Below are positions 56,740 through 64,000 of a DNA stretch of 64,000 bases, piece after piece; the first letter of the stretch is position 1, and every line of letters begins with the position of its first letter. The DNA is from Micromonospora sp. NBRC 110009. Its GTDB lineage: Bacteria > Actinomycetota > Actinomycetes > Mycobacteriales > Micromonosporaceae. Under the pieces are notes generated by a model. The model saw only the letters and a list, made by a program, of their open reading frames with translations. It was not told where the DNA came from and ran no database searches. The stretch is taken from the NCBI RefSeq assembly GCF_030518795.1, contig NZ_CP130427.1, positions 3,286,001 to 3,350,000 on the forward strand, given 5' to 3'. Both the position numbers and the translations under genes were made by a program.

Positions 56740-57993
56740 ATGCGCGTCGGCCTTGTGTGCGCGCACGCCGGCCCGTCCGTCGACGGTCCGACCGTCGGCA
56801 CGCACCAGCACATCGCGCGGGTCGCGGCCGAACTCGCCGCACGGGGTCACGACGTACGGGTCTACGAGCGCCGGGACGAGCCGGGCCAGCCGGCGTCCAC
56901 CGAGGTGGACGGCTACGGTCTGGAGCGTGTCCCGGTCGGCCCGGCGGCCCCGCTGCGCACCGCCGAGCTGGTGCCGTTCGTGGCGGAGTTCGGCGGCTGG
57001 CTGGCCCGGCGCTGGTCCGGCGACTGGGCGCCGGAGGTGGTGCACGGGCACTACTGGCTCGGTGGCCTGGCCGCCGCCCACGCGGTCCGCGAGACCGACA
57101 TCCCGGTCGTGCAGACCTTCCACTCGCTCGGCGTCGAACAGCTGCGCCACCTCGGCCGGGGGTACGACGGGCCGGGGGAGCGGATCCCGCTGGAGCGGGC
57201 GCTGACCCGGGCGGTGGACATGGCGGTCGCCCAGTGCAACGACGAGGTCGACGAGCTGACCCGGATGGGACTCCAGCGCACCTCGGTGGCGATGGTGCCG
57301 ACCGGGGTGGACACCGCCCAGTTCCACCCGGACGGCGAGGCGGCGCCCCGGGACCAGCGCGCCCGCATCCTCTCCGTCGGTGGGCTCGCGCCCGGCCACG
57401 GTCAGGACGACCTGATCCGGGCGCTGCGACTGGTCGGCGACGCCGAACTGGTCATCGCCGGTGGCCCGCCGGCCGAGCAGCTCGCCGGGCACGCCGAGGC
57501 CCGCCGGCTGCGCGAGCTGGCCGAGCAGAACGGGGTGGCCGAGCAGGTGAAGCTGGTCGGCGCGGTGCCGCACGACCAGATGGCCACCTGGTACCGCTCC
57601 GCCGACGTGGTCGCCTGCACCCCGCACTACTCGTCCGCCGGGCGGGTGTCGCTGGAGGCGATGGCGTGCGGCGTGCCGGTGGTCGGCTACGCGATGGGCG
57701 GCATCGCCGACGCGGTGGTCGACGAGGTCACGGGCAAGCTGGTCCCGCCCGGGGACGTCCGCACCCTCGGGGTCACCCTGCGCCGGCTGCTCGCCGACAA
57801 CGCCGGGCGGTTCGCGTACGGGCACGCCGCGGTGGACCGGGTCCGGTGCAGCTACACCTGGGAGCGGACCGCCGGGGCACTGGAGCGGCTCTACGAGCGG
57901 GTGATCGGCCGCCGCCGCCCGGTCGAGGCGGCGGAGGCGCCCCAGCCCGTGGAGGCGGCCGTCGAGACGCGCGGCCCCGTCGAGGCGGCCTGA
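56740..57993 (+). CDS. GT4 family glycosyltransferase
   Basis: 417 residues. N-terminal GVCAHAGPSVDGP-like VGLVCAHAGPSVDGPTVGTH, GHYWLGGLAAAHAVRE, VQTFHSLGVEQ; C-terminal donor domain ILSVGGLAPGHGQDDLIRAL, CTPHYSSAGRVSLEAMACG, VPVVGYAMGGIADAV. The E-x7-E of GT4 enzymes is partly seen (GRVSLEAMACG). The tail carries three PVEAA repeats. GGAGG six bases ahead supports ATG 56740. The acceptor is unknown; MshA-like features are present but not decisive. Confidence 0.88.
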   Translation: MRVGLVCAHAGPSVDGPTVGTHQHIARVAAELAARGHDVRVYERRDEPGQPASTEVDGYGLERVPVGPAAPLRTAELVPFVAEFGGWLARRWSGDWAPEVVHGHYWLGGLAAAHAVRETDIPVVQTFHSLGVEQLRHLGRGYDGPGERIPLERALTRAVDMAVAQCNDEVDELTRMGLQRTSVAMVPTGVDTAQFHPDGEAAPRDQRARILSVGGLAPGHGQDDLIRALRLVGDAELVIAGGPPAEQLAGHAEARRLRELAEQNGVAEQVKLVGAVPHDQMATWYRSADVVACTPHYSSAGRVSLEAMACGVPVVGYAMGGIADAVVDEVTGKLVPPGDVRTLGVTLRRLLADNAGRFAYGHAAVDRVRCSYTWERTAGALERLYERVIGRRRPVEAAEAPQPVEAAVETRGPVEAA

Positions 57994-58000
57994 CGCCCGC

Positions 58001-58903
58001 TCAGCGGCGGGGCCGGGCCGCGGGCGCGCCGGCACCGATCATCGCGCGCTCCCGGTCCCGGGCGACCGCGTGGTGGTGCTGCGGCTCGGCGTACCGGGTC
58101 AGGCCGACCACCGAGACCAGCGTGGCCAGGAAGCCGACGCCGGCCAGCCACTCCCGCCCCGGCCAGATCCGGTCGTTGAGCAGCAGCAGGCCGACGATCG
58201 CCGCGGGCACCGCGCCGGCGGCGTCCATCGCGGCCACCGCCGCCGTGGTGGAGCCACGTTGCATCGCCAGCCCGAGCAGGAGCTGCCCGACCACCGAGTG
58301 GGCGACCAGCAGATAGAGCAGCGGGTCGCGGACGAACGCCTCCGCCGTGTCGGCCGAGGCGAGCGGCCGGGCGGCCACCGCCGCAGCGGAGAACGCCATG
58401 CCGGCCAGGGAGCCGAGCACCACCGAGCCGGGCGCGCCGTGCAGCCGGACGGCGAAGAAACCGAGCACGGCGATCACGCCCAGCGCCACCGCCAGGCCGA
58501 CCAGCCCGGCGGTGCCGAGCTGTCGCGACGGCGCCGGCTGGGCGGCCAGCACCAGCGCGGTGATCCCGCCGAAGAGCAGCGCCAGCAGCCCGATCTCGGC
58601 GGCCGGCAGCCGCCACTTGAGCACCAGCACGCCGAGTACGGCGGTCACCCCGAGCCCCGCCGCCACGCTCGCCTGGACCAGGAACAGCGGCAGGTCGCGG
58701 CGGGCCAGGAAGGCCAGCACGAAGCCGGTGACCTGGCACAACAGCCCGACCAGGTAGGTGCGGTGACCGGCCAGCCGGAGCAGCAGACCGGGGTCGAAGG
58801 TGTGGTGCACGGTGGTCCGCGCCGCGGCCACCGACTGGAGGAGGTTGGCGAAGCCGTACGCGACGATCATCGCCGCCAGGAAGCACCAACCGGAGGACAC
58901 CAC
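58001..58903 (-). CDS. EamA/DMT-type membrane transporter
   Basis: 300 residues with ten hydrophobic segments arranged as two five-span halves, as in DMT transporters. Segments include AMIVAYGFANLLQSVAA, LVGLLCQVTGFVLAFLA and IVGLLLLNDRIWPGREWLAG; the last holds the typical EamA LNDxIxP-like end. GTG 58903 lies six bases after TATCCT. It follows hisN by 27 bases on the same strand. The substrate is unknown. Confidence 0.8.
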   Translation of the reverse strand: MVSSGWCFLAAMIVAYGFANLLQSVAAARTTVHHTFDPGLLLRLAGHRTYLVGLLCQVTGFVLAFLARRDLPLFLVQASVAAGLGVTAVLGVLVLKWRLPAAEIGLLALLFGGITALVLAAQPAPSRQLGTAGLVGLAVALGVIAVLGFFAVRLHGAPGSVVLGSLAGMAFSAAAVAARPLASADTAEAFVRDPLLYLLVAHSVVGQLLLGLAMQRGSTTAAVAAMDAAGAVPAAIVGLLLLNDRIWPGREWLAGVGFLATLVSVVGLTRYAEPQHHHAVARDRERAMIGAGAPAARPRR

Positions 58904-58909
58904 CTGGCG

Positions 58910-58915
58910 AGGATA
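58910..58915 (-). promoter_or_regulatory. -10 box TATCCT of the EamA-type gene
   Basis: TATCCT in minus sense, six bases before GTG 58903. Confidence 0.45.
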
Positions 58916-58930
58916 GAGGCTACCGCCGGG

Positions 58931-59740
58931 TCAGCGCTCGGCCGGCCGGCCGAGCCGGGCCAGGATCTCGTCGTGCAGCGGGCCGTTGGTGGCGACCGCG
59001 CTGTTCTCGCCCGCGGCCGGCGCCGGGCCGCCGGACAGGTCGGTGAACGTCCCGCCCGCCTCGGTGACGATCGGCACCAGCGCGGCGACGTCCCAGAGCG
59101 AGAGCTCCGGCTCCACCATCACGTCCAGAGCCCCCTCGGCCAGCAGCATGTAGCCGTAGAAGTCGCCGTACGCCCGGCTGCGCCAGACGTCCCGCATGAG
59201 CTGTAGGACGGCGTCCAGCCGACCCGCTTCCTCCCAGCCGGTGAGCGAGGAGTAGCAGAAGCTGGCGTCGGCCAGGTCGGTGACGCCGGAGACCCCGATC
59301 GGCGCGCCGGAGGCCAGGTCCGGGCCGGCGTACGCGCCCCCGCCGAGCGCGGCCCACCAGCGCCGGCCCAGGGCCGGGGCGGAGACCAGGCCGAGGACGG
59401 GCCGGTCCCCCTCCAGCAGGGCGATCAGAGTCGCCCAGACCGGCACCCCCCGGACGAAGTTCTTGGTGCCGTCGATCGGGTCGACCACCCAGCGTCGCCC
59501 GTCCGGGCCGGCCGCGGGCTGCTCGCCGTACTCCTCGCCGAGCAGGCCGTCGCCGGGCCGGTGGTCGGCCAGCAGGGACCGGATCTCCCGCTCCACGGCG
59601 GTGTCCGCGTCGGAGACCGGGGTCAGGTCCGGTTTCGAGTCGACCCGCAGGTCGAGGGCGCGGAACCGGGCGGTGGAGATGGCGTCGGCGGCGTCGGCGA
59701 GCCGGTGGGCGAGGGCGAGGTCGTCGGCGTACCTGGTCAT
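58931..59740 (-). CDS. hisN: histidinol-phosphatase HisN (inositol-monophosphatase fold)
   Basis: 269 residues. Motifs: LLGEEYGEQ, WVVDPIDGTKNFVRGVPVWA with the metal aspartates, and LSLWDVAALVPIVTEAGG with the third Asp. The VPVWATLIALLEG segment is characteristic of actinobacterial HisN rather than general inositol monophosphatase. It removes phosphate from L-histidinol phosphate in histidine synthesis. It lies 16 bases after rsgA but has its own TAGCGT box. Confidence 0.88.
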   Translation of the reverse strand: MTRYADDLALAHRLADAADAISTARFRALDLRVDSKPDLTPVSDADTAVEREIRSLLADHRPGDGLLGEEYGEQPAAGPDGRRWVVDPIDGTKNFVRGVPVWATLIALLEGDRPVLGLVSAPALGRRWWAALGGGAYAGPDLASGAPIGVSGVTDLADASFCYSSLTGWEEAGRLDAVLQLMRDVWRSRAYGDFYGYMLLAEGALDVMVEPELSLWDVAALVPIVTEAGGTFTDLSGGPAPAAGENSAVATNGPLHDEILARLGRPAER

Positions 59741-59746
59741 GGCGAC

Positions 59747-59752
59747 ACGCTA
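59747..59752 (-). promoter_or_regulatory. -10 box TAGCGT of hisN
   Basis: TAGCGT in minus sense, six bases before ATG 59740, just upstream of the rsgA stop. Confidence 0.5.
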
Positions 59753-59756
59753 GCCG

Positions 59757-60944
59757 TCACCGGTCGAGCGGATCCCCGGGGTTCCGCTGGTCGGACTCGC
59801 CGCGGGGGTCGCCCTCGCCGCTGCGGGAGGCCAGCAGCCGACGGTACGAGGCCAGCCGGCGCGGGTCGGCCTTGCCGGCGGCCACCCAGCCGTCCAGCGC
59901 GCAGTCCGGCGCGTCGGCCGTGTGCGGGCAGTTCGGCGGGCAGTCGACGGTCGCCTCGACCAGGTCGGGGAAGCCGTGCAGCAGGCTGTCCGCGGAGACG
60001 TGGGCCAGCCCGAAGCTGCGTACCCCGGGGGTGTCGATGATCCATCCGACGGCGGCTCCAGGTCGCGGCGCGGCGCCGGACGCGTCGAGCTGGAGTTGCC
60101 GGAGGTCGCCCTCGGCGCCCTCGGCGGGCGGCAGCCGCAGCGCCACCGCGCTGGTCGAGGTGTGCCGGCCCCGGCCGATCGCGCTGACCGAGCCGACCGC
60201 CCGGTCCGCCTCCGGCACGAGGCGGTTGACCAGCGTCGACTTGCCCACCCCGGAGTGCCCCACCAGCACCGAGAGCCGGCCGGCGAGCAGCGCGCGCAGC
60301 GCGTCCAGGTCGGAGTCGGGCTGGATCAACAGGTACGGCAGCTCCAGCTCGGTGTAGTAGTCGAGCACCGCCTCCGGGCCGGCCAGGTCGGCCTTGGTCA
60401 GGCAGAGCAGCGGCTCGATGTCGGCGTCGTACGCGGCCACCAGGCAGCGGTCGATGAACCCGGTCCGCGGCGGCGGGTCGGCCAGCGCGCTGACGATCAC
60501 CAGTTGGTCGGCGTTGGCGACGACCACCCGTTCCAGCCGCCCCTCGGCGGTGGTCGCGTCGTCCTCGGCGGTGCGCCGCAGCACCGAGCGGCGCTCGGCG
60601 ATCCGGACGATCCGGGCCAGCGCGCCGGGCGTGCCCGAGGTGTCACCGACCAGCCCGACCCGGTCACCCACCACCACCGACTTGCGGCCCAGCTCCCGGG
60701 CGCGCATCGCGGTGACGGTCGGGGCGTCCGGCCCGGTGTCGGGGAGCACGCAGGTGTAACGGCCCCGGTCGACGGCGATCACGAACCCTTCGACCGCGTT
60801 CTCGTGGCGCGGCCGGGTCCGGGTACGCGGACGCGAGGACTTCCCGGGTCGGACCCGGACGTCGTCCTCGTCATACTCCCGTCGCCTGGTCGCCAGGAGG
60901 TCCCCCCGTCGGGTCAGTTCTTGCCGGTCACCATCCCCGACCAT
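59757..60944 (-). CDS. rsgA: ribosome small-subunit GTPase RsgA
   Basis: 395 residues. A circularly permuted GTPase: an OB-like N-terminal domain, then G4 CLTKADLAG, G1 GHSGVGKSTLVNRLV, G2/G3 region and DTPGVRSFG, and a C-terminal zinc site CPPNCPHTADAPDC. It helps 30S subunit maturation. ATG 60944 lies 31 bases inside aroA. The family usually begins near YDEDDVRVRPG, 25 residues further in, where only CTG codons are available, so the true start is uncertain. Order aroA-rsgA matches Rv3227-Rv3228. Confidence 0.9.
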   Translation of the reverse strand: MVGDGDRQELTRRGDLLATRRREYDEDDVRVRPGKSSRPRTRTRPRHENAVEGFVIAVDRGRYTCVLPDTGPDAPTVTAMRARELGRKSVVVGDRVGLVGDTSGTPGALARIVRIAERRSVLRRTAEDDATTAEGRLERVVVANADQLVIVSALADPPPRTGFIDRCLVAAYDADIEPLLCLTKADLAGPEAVLDYYTELELPYLLIQPDSDLDALRALLAGRLSVLVGHSGVGKSTLVNRLVPEADRAVGSVSAIGRGRHTSTSAVALRLPPAEGAEGDLRQLQLDASGAAPRPGAAVGWIIDTPGVRSFGLAHVSADSLLHGFPDLVEATVDCPPNCPHTADAPDCALDGWVAAGKADPRRLASYRRLLASRSGEGDPRGESDQRNPGDPLDR

Positions 60945-62215
60945 AGTGCCGGAAACTCCGGCATGGTCTTCGAGGTGCACGCCACATCGTCCACCTCGAT
61001 GCCGGGCACGGCCAGCCCGGCCACCGCCGCGGCGTGCGCCATCCGGTGGTCGTCGTAGGTCCGGAAGGTCCCGCCGCGCAGCGGCCGGGGCCGGATCTCC
61101 AGCCCGTCGGGGAGCTCGCTGAGGTCGGCGCCCAGCGCGGTGAACTCCTTCGCCAGCGCGGCGACCCGGTCGGTCTCGTGGCCCCGGATGTGCCCGATCC
61201 CGGTCAACCGGGACGGCGAGTCGGCGAGCATCGCCAGCGCGGTCAGCACCGGGGTCAGCTCGCCGACGTCGGAGAGGTCGGCGTCCAGCCCGTGCACCGT
61301 GCCGGCGCCGCGGACGGTCAGCCCGGCGGTGCCCAACGTCACCTCGCCGCCCATCCGGGTCAGCAGGGCACGGAACTGCTCGACCGGCTGGATGCTGCTG
61401 TGCGGCCAGCCCTGCAGGGTCACCTCGCCGCCGGTGACCAGCGCGGCGGCGAAGAACGGCGCCGCCCCGGAGAGGTCGGGCTCGATCTCCCAGCCCCGCC
61501 CGGTCAGCGGGCCCGGCTCGACCGCCCAGACGTCGGGGGTGGTGTCGTCCACCGCCGCCCCGACGGCCCGCAGCATCTGCACGGTCATCCGCAGGTGCGG
61601 CGCGGACGGCACCGGGGCGCCCCGGTGCCGGACCACCACGCCCCGGTCGAAGCGGGGCGCGGCGAGCAGCAGGCCGGAGACGAGCTGGCTGGAGGCGGAC
61701 GCGTCGATGACCACCTCGCCGCCGGCGACCCGCCCGGTGCCGAGGACGGCCAGCGGCAGGCTGCCGGTCTCCGGGGTGTCGATGCGTACGCCGAGGGAGC
61801 GCAGCGCCCCGATCAGCGGCCCGAGCGGGCGGACCCGGGCCTGCGGGTCGCCGTCGAAGGTCACCCGCCCCGCGGCGAGGCCGGCCACCGGCGGCAGGAA
61901 GCGCATCACCGTGCCGGCCAGGCCGACGTCGACGTGGGCCGGGCCGACCAGCTGGTGCGGCCGGACCAACCACCGCTCGTCGTCGGAGACCGAGACGTGG
62001 GCGCCCAGCTCGCGCAGCCCGCCGGCCATCAGCTCGGTGTCCCGGGCGCGCAGCGGCCGGACGAGCGTCGACGGCCCGCTGGCCAGCCCGCTGAGCACCA
62101 GGGCCCGGGCGGTCATCGACTTGGACCCGGGCAGGCGCAGCGTGGCGCCGACCGGATCGGAGGCGGTCGGTGCGGTCCACGGCTGCGGCGGCCGGGTCGC
62201 GGTCGGATTTCCCAC
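60914..62215 (-). CDS. aroA: 5-enolpyruvylshikimate-3-phosphate synthase AroA
   Basis: 433 residues. N-terminal LPGSKSMTARALVLSGLASG with the PEP-binding Lys and GTVMRFLPPVAGLA; C-terminal IRGHETDRVAALAKEF, with the catalytic Glu and Arg, and RTYDDHRMAHAAAV. It joins shikimate 3-phosphate and PEP in aromatic amino-acid synthesis. GTG 62215 has CAGAAT six bases ahead. It overlaps rsgA at its 3 end and is divergent from the SRAP gene. Confidence 0.93.
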   Translation of the reverse strand: MGNPTATRPPQPWTAPTASDPVGATLRLPGSKSMTARALVLSGLASGPSTLVRPLRARDTELMAGGLRELGAHVSVSDDERWLVRPHQLVGPAHVDVGLAGTVMRFLPPVAGLAAGRVTFDGDPQARVRPLGPLIGALRSLGVRIDTPETGSLPLAVLGTGRVAGGEVVIDASASSQLVSGLLLAAPRFDRGVVVRHRGAPVPSAPHLRMTVQMLRAVGAAVDDTTPDVWAVEPGPLTGRGWEIEPDLSGAAPFFAAALVTGGEVTLQGWPHSSIQPVEQFRALLTRMGGEVTLGTAGLTVRGAGTVHGLDADLSDVGELTPVLTALAMLADSPSRLTGIGHIRGHETDRVAALAKEFTALGADLSELPDGLEIRPRPLRGGTFRTYDDHRMAHAAAVAGLAVPGIEVDDVACTSKTMPEFPALWSGMVTGKN

Positions 62216-62221
62216 GCTTAC

Positions 62222-62227
62222 ATTCTG
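62222..62227 (-). promoter_or_regulatory. -10-like box CAGAAT of aroA
   Basis: CAGAAT in minus sense, six bases before GTG 62215. Confidence 0.4.
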
Positions 62228-62304
62228 CCAACTCGCGGAGGCGGGGGAACCGCCCGTCGTCCCAGCTCCCGGTTGGCGGGACAGCCAGGACGACGGCGGC
62301 GCGT

Positions 62305-62310
62305 TAGCGT
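62305..62310 (+). promoter_or_regulatory. -10 box TAGCGT of the SRAP gene
   Basis: TAGCGT, seven bases, then ATG 62318. Confidence 0.55.
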
Positions 62311-62317
62311 GTGCGCC

Positions 62318-63028
62318 ATGTGCGGGAGGTACGCGACGACCCGGAGTGCGGGCGACCTGAGCGCGCTGTTCGAGTCGTACGACGAGACCGGCGGCGGGGC
62401 CGGCCCGGACTGGAACGTCGCCCCGACCGACCCGGTGCCGCTGGTGCGGCTGGCGCCGGAGGGGCACCGGCGGCTCTCCGTGGGCCGCTGGGGCCTGGTG
62501 CCGCACTGGTCCCGCAGCGCCGCCGGCGCGGCCCGCATGATCAACGCGCGGGCCGAGACCGTCGCCACCAGCCGCGCGTACGCCCCGTCCTTCGCCCGCC
62601 GGCGCTGCCTGGTCCCGGCCGACGGCTGGTACGAGTGGGTCCGCGAGCCGGATGGCCGGCGGCAGCCCTACTACATGACCCCGACCGACGGCTCGGTGCT
62701 CGCCCTCGCCGGCATCTGGTCGGTCTGGGAGTCGGCGGGCGCCGAGCTGCTCACCTTCAGCGTGCTGACCACCGCGGCGGTGGGGGAGCTGGCCGAGGTG
62801 CACGACCGGATGCCGCTGCTGCTGCCCCGGGAGCGGTGGGCGGCCTGGCTCGGCGCCTCCGGTGACCCGGCGGCGCTCCTCGTCCCGCCGGCGCCGGAGT
62901 GGCTCGCCGGGCTGCAGGTCCGTCCGGTCTCCCCGGCGGTCGGCGACGTCCGCAACGACGGTCCCGGCCTCACCGCCCGGGTTCCGCTCAGGCGCGAGGA
63001 GGCCGGCACGGAAATGACCCTCTTCTGA
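62318..63028 (+). CDS. SRAP domain DNA-protein crosslink sensor (YedK/HMCES type)
   Basis: 236 residues. MCGRYATTR supplies the catalytic Cys2 after methionine removal; PDWNVAPTDPVPLV, MINARAETVATS with Asn and Glu, RCLVPADGWYEW, and VHDRMPLLL with the active His. It forms a thiazolidine crosslink with abasic sites in single-stranded DNA. ATG 62318 follows TAGCGT by seven bases. Synteny with aroA-rsgA matches Rv3226c. Confidence 0.93.
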   Translation: MCGRYATTRSAGDLSALFESYDETGGGAGPDWNVAPTDPVPLVRLAPEGHRRLSVGRWGLVPHWSRSAAGAARMINARAETVATSRAYAPSFARRRCLVPADGWYEWVREPDGRRQPYYMTPTDGSVLALAGIWSVWESAGAELLTFSVLTTAAVGELAEVHDRMPLLLPRERWAAWLGASGDPAALLVPPAPEWLAGLQVRPVSPAVGDVRNDGPGLTARVPLRREEAGTEMTLF

Positions 63029-63034
63029 TCACTG

Positions 63035-63056
63035 TCAGCACATTGTCGTGTGCTGA
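63035..63056 (+). terminator. terminator after SRAP gene
   Basis: TCAGCACA (63035-63042) with TGTGCTGA (63049-63056), six-base loop, followed by TTTG. It is A+T richer than other terminators here. Confidence 0.7.
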
Positions 63057-63241
63057 TTTGCCGGGGTTGCGCCGGAAAGGTCGCCCGGTCATTTAGCCAT
63101 GTTTACGGCAGAGTCTTGTCCCCGTGTCCTCAAGTGCGATAGAACACAGCGCCGGCGTTGGACGTCTGTCCGCACGGGGCGGATGACATCCATCGATCTT
63201 CTCTCATGATCACTGCCGGTCCCACGGGGGAGGTGGGTGTA
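63057..63241 (+). other. upstream region of second WhiB gene
   Basis: 185 bases without a gene. It holds an A+T-rich patch (63088-63115) likely to contain the promoter, a long leader, and the ribosome site GGGGGAGG (63226-63233). Confidence 0.4.
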
Positions 63242-63634
63242 TTGACACGGGCACGTATGCCCCGCCCGCACGAGGTGGCCGCCGCGCGACGAGACCCGCG
63301 ACTGCTGCGGGCGTTGCGCGAGCGGCGGCAGGACGATGCGTGGCGGACCAGAGGAACCTGTCAGAGCGTGGATCCGGAGACGTTCTTTCCGGCGCCCAAC
63401 GAACCGGCCGACGCGGCGGTCGCGCTCTGCCGCAGTTGTGACGTCCAGGGATCCTGCCTGGCCTGGGCGCTGGAGGTGGGCGACTGCCACGGCGTCTGGG
63501 GCGGCACCACGCCGCGCGAGCGCCGGGCCATGCTCGTCGCCTGGCGCAGCGAGGTGCAGCCGGATCCGGACGCCGTCGACGAGGCCGGTCCGCCGGTCCG
63601 CGATCGGCTGCTCACCCTGGTGCCGCTGAGCTGA
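63242..63634 (+). CDS. WhiB-family transcriptional regulator
   Basis: 130 residues from TTG 63242, which has GGGGGAGG eight bases ahead; ATG 63257 is an alternative giving 125 residues. The four cysteines are in RGTCQSVDPETFF and ALCRSCDVQGSCLAW, with the turn HGVWGGTTPRERRAM. There is no AT-hook. It binds an Fe-S cluster and a sigma factor. The subgroup (WhiB1-4 like) cannot be settled by eye. Confidence 0.9.
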   Translation: MTRARMPRPHEVAAARRDPRLLRALRERRQDDAWRTRGTCQSVDPETFFPAPNEPADAAVALCRSCDVQGSCLAWALEVGDCHGVWGGTTPRERRAMLVAWRSEVQPDPDAVDEAGPPVRDRLLTLVPLS

Positions 63635-63642
63635 CCGCAATT

Positions 63643-63680
63643 CCGCCGCCCGCGTTTCCCGTCCGGGACGCGGGCGGCGG
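63643..63680 (+). terminator. terminator after second WhiB gene
   Basis: CCGCCGCCCGCGT (63643-63655) with ACGCGGGCGGCGG (63668-63680), perfect 13-bp stem, with CCC/GGG pairing inside the loop. Confidence 0.8.
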
Positions 63681-63775
63681 CAATGTCCGGCGGATTCCCC
63701 GGTGGCGTCGCCGCCCCTGCCGCGTCCCGGACCGCGCCGATGCCGGTCCACCGTCGGGCATCGCGGGGCAGGACG

Positions 63776-63781
63776 CAGAAT
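63776..63781 (+). promoter_or_regulatory. -10-like box CAGAAT of the hydrolase gene
   Basis: CAGAAT, six bases, then GTG 63788, the third example of this hexamer and spacing. Confidence 0.4.
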
Positions 63782-63787
63782 GGGCCG

Positions 63788-64000
63788 GTGCGGCACGGCG
63801 ACGAGATCGAGACGCCCCGCGGCCCGGCCCGGGTCGACACCGACCTGCCCGTTGCGGGATGCGCCACCCTGCTGGTGCTCGGCCACGGTGCGGGCGGTGA
63901 CGTGGACGCCCCGGATCTGCGCGCGGTCCGGGACGCGGTGGTCGAGGCCGGGGTCGGAGTGGTCCGGGTGACCCAGCCCTACCGGGTCGCCGGCCGGCGC
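63788..64000 (+). CDS. alpha/beta-hydrolase (dienelactone hydrolase-like), N-terminal part
   Basis: 71 codons to the right edge. It reads VRHGDEIETPRGPARVDTDL and then TLLVLGHGAGGDVDAPDLRA, where HGAGG is the oxyanion-hole region of small alpha/beta hydrolases of the KANL3/Tex30-like group. The nucleophile elbow lies outside the window. The start GTG has CAGAAT six bases ahead. Confidence 0.7.
   Translation, partial: MRHGDEIETPRGPARVDTDLPVAGCATLLVLGHGAGGDVDAPDLRAVRDAVVEAGVGVVRVTQPYRVAGRR

Noticed and set aside
1..64000. CRISPR array, insertion sequences, prophage or conjugative element
   Set aside because: No regularly spaced repeats, transposase, integrase, phage or transfer protein was seen; the only near-identical duplication is the pair of initiator tRNAs.

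Overview
The window is a very G+C-rich, densely packed actinobacterial chromosome segment. Third codon positions are almost all G or C, and GTG starts are common. Mycothiol synthesis (mshB), two WhiB-family proteins, a DUF397/helix-turn-helix pair, an AdnAB-type helicase-nuclease and the initiator tRNA sequence point to an actinomycete. Gene content and small intergenic repeats look most like Micromonosporaceae (Micromonospora or a close relative); that genus call is an inference from memory. No insertion sequence, prophage, CRISPR array or replication origin is visible. Nearly everything is chromosomal core or near-core.

Layout. 1-7998: part of an S9 peptidase, mshB with two membrane proteins, an acetyltransferase, ferredoxin-dapC-tyrA, a SIMPL protein and a P-loop kinase. 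8017-12505: an acetyltransferase, the divergent pair dapD/dapE, a tiny TTG-start gene and two tandem LOG-type proteins. Together with dapC this places the three consecutive enzymes of the succinylase branch of lysine/diaminopimelate synthesis within 6.3 kb. 12629-21593: adnA-adnB for double-strand-break resection, then a cold-shock protein and a DEAD-box RNA helicase, both with structured leaders. 21742-24933: a four-gene sulfonate/taurine-type ABC operon that ends in its own Rrf2 regulator and is preceded by a perfect operator-like inverted repeat. 25122-32510: a two-subunit M16 peptidase, nudC, a DUF397/helix-turn-helix pair, an MFS transporter and a glutaredoxin-like protein.

32605-46199 follows the gene order I recall around Mycobacterium tuberculosis Rv3198c-Rv3193c: uvrD2, whiB7 with a long attenuator leader, an ABC1/UbiB kinase, a ThiF-like protein, a zinc-dependent metalloprotease, a PDZ/Lon-like protease and a UPF0182 membrane protein. 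46342-48128: a SigE-family sigma factor with a membrane partner, and two tandem initiator tRNA genes. 48184-54683: a lipoprotein sugar-binding protein, purC, prs, a MacS-type sensor kinase with its LuxR-type regulator, and a DUF5709 protein. 54763-64000: an STAS-HATPase fusion coupled to a dehydrogenase, a GT4 glycosyltransferase, the aroA-rsgA-hisN-EamA run, an SRAP protein, a second WhiB and a truncated hydrolase.

The most informative signals are regulatory. Many genes start 6-8 bases after a TANNNT-like -10 box, as expected for leaderless mRNAs. The dapD/dapE start region is a 10-bp palindrome that carries both -10 boxes symmetrically. The whiB7 leader contains a uORF, an anti-terminator and a U-tract terminator that are mutually exclusive. 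Three DnaA-box sequences lie ahead of the ThiF-like gene.
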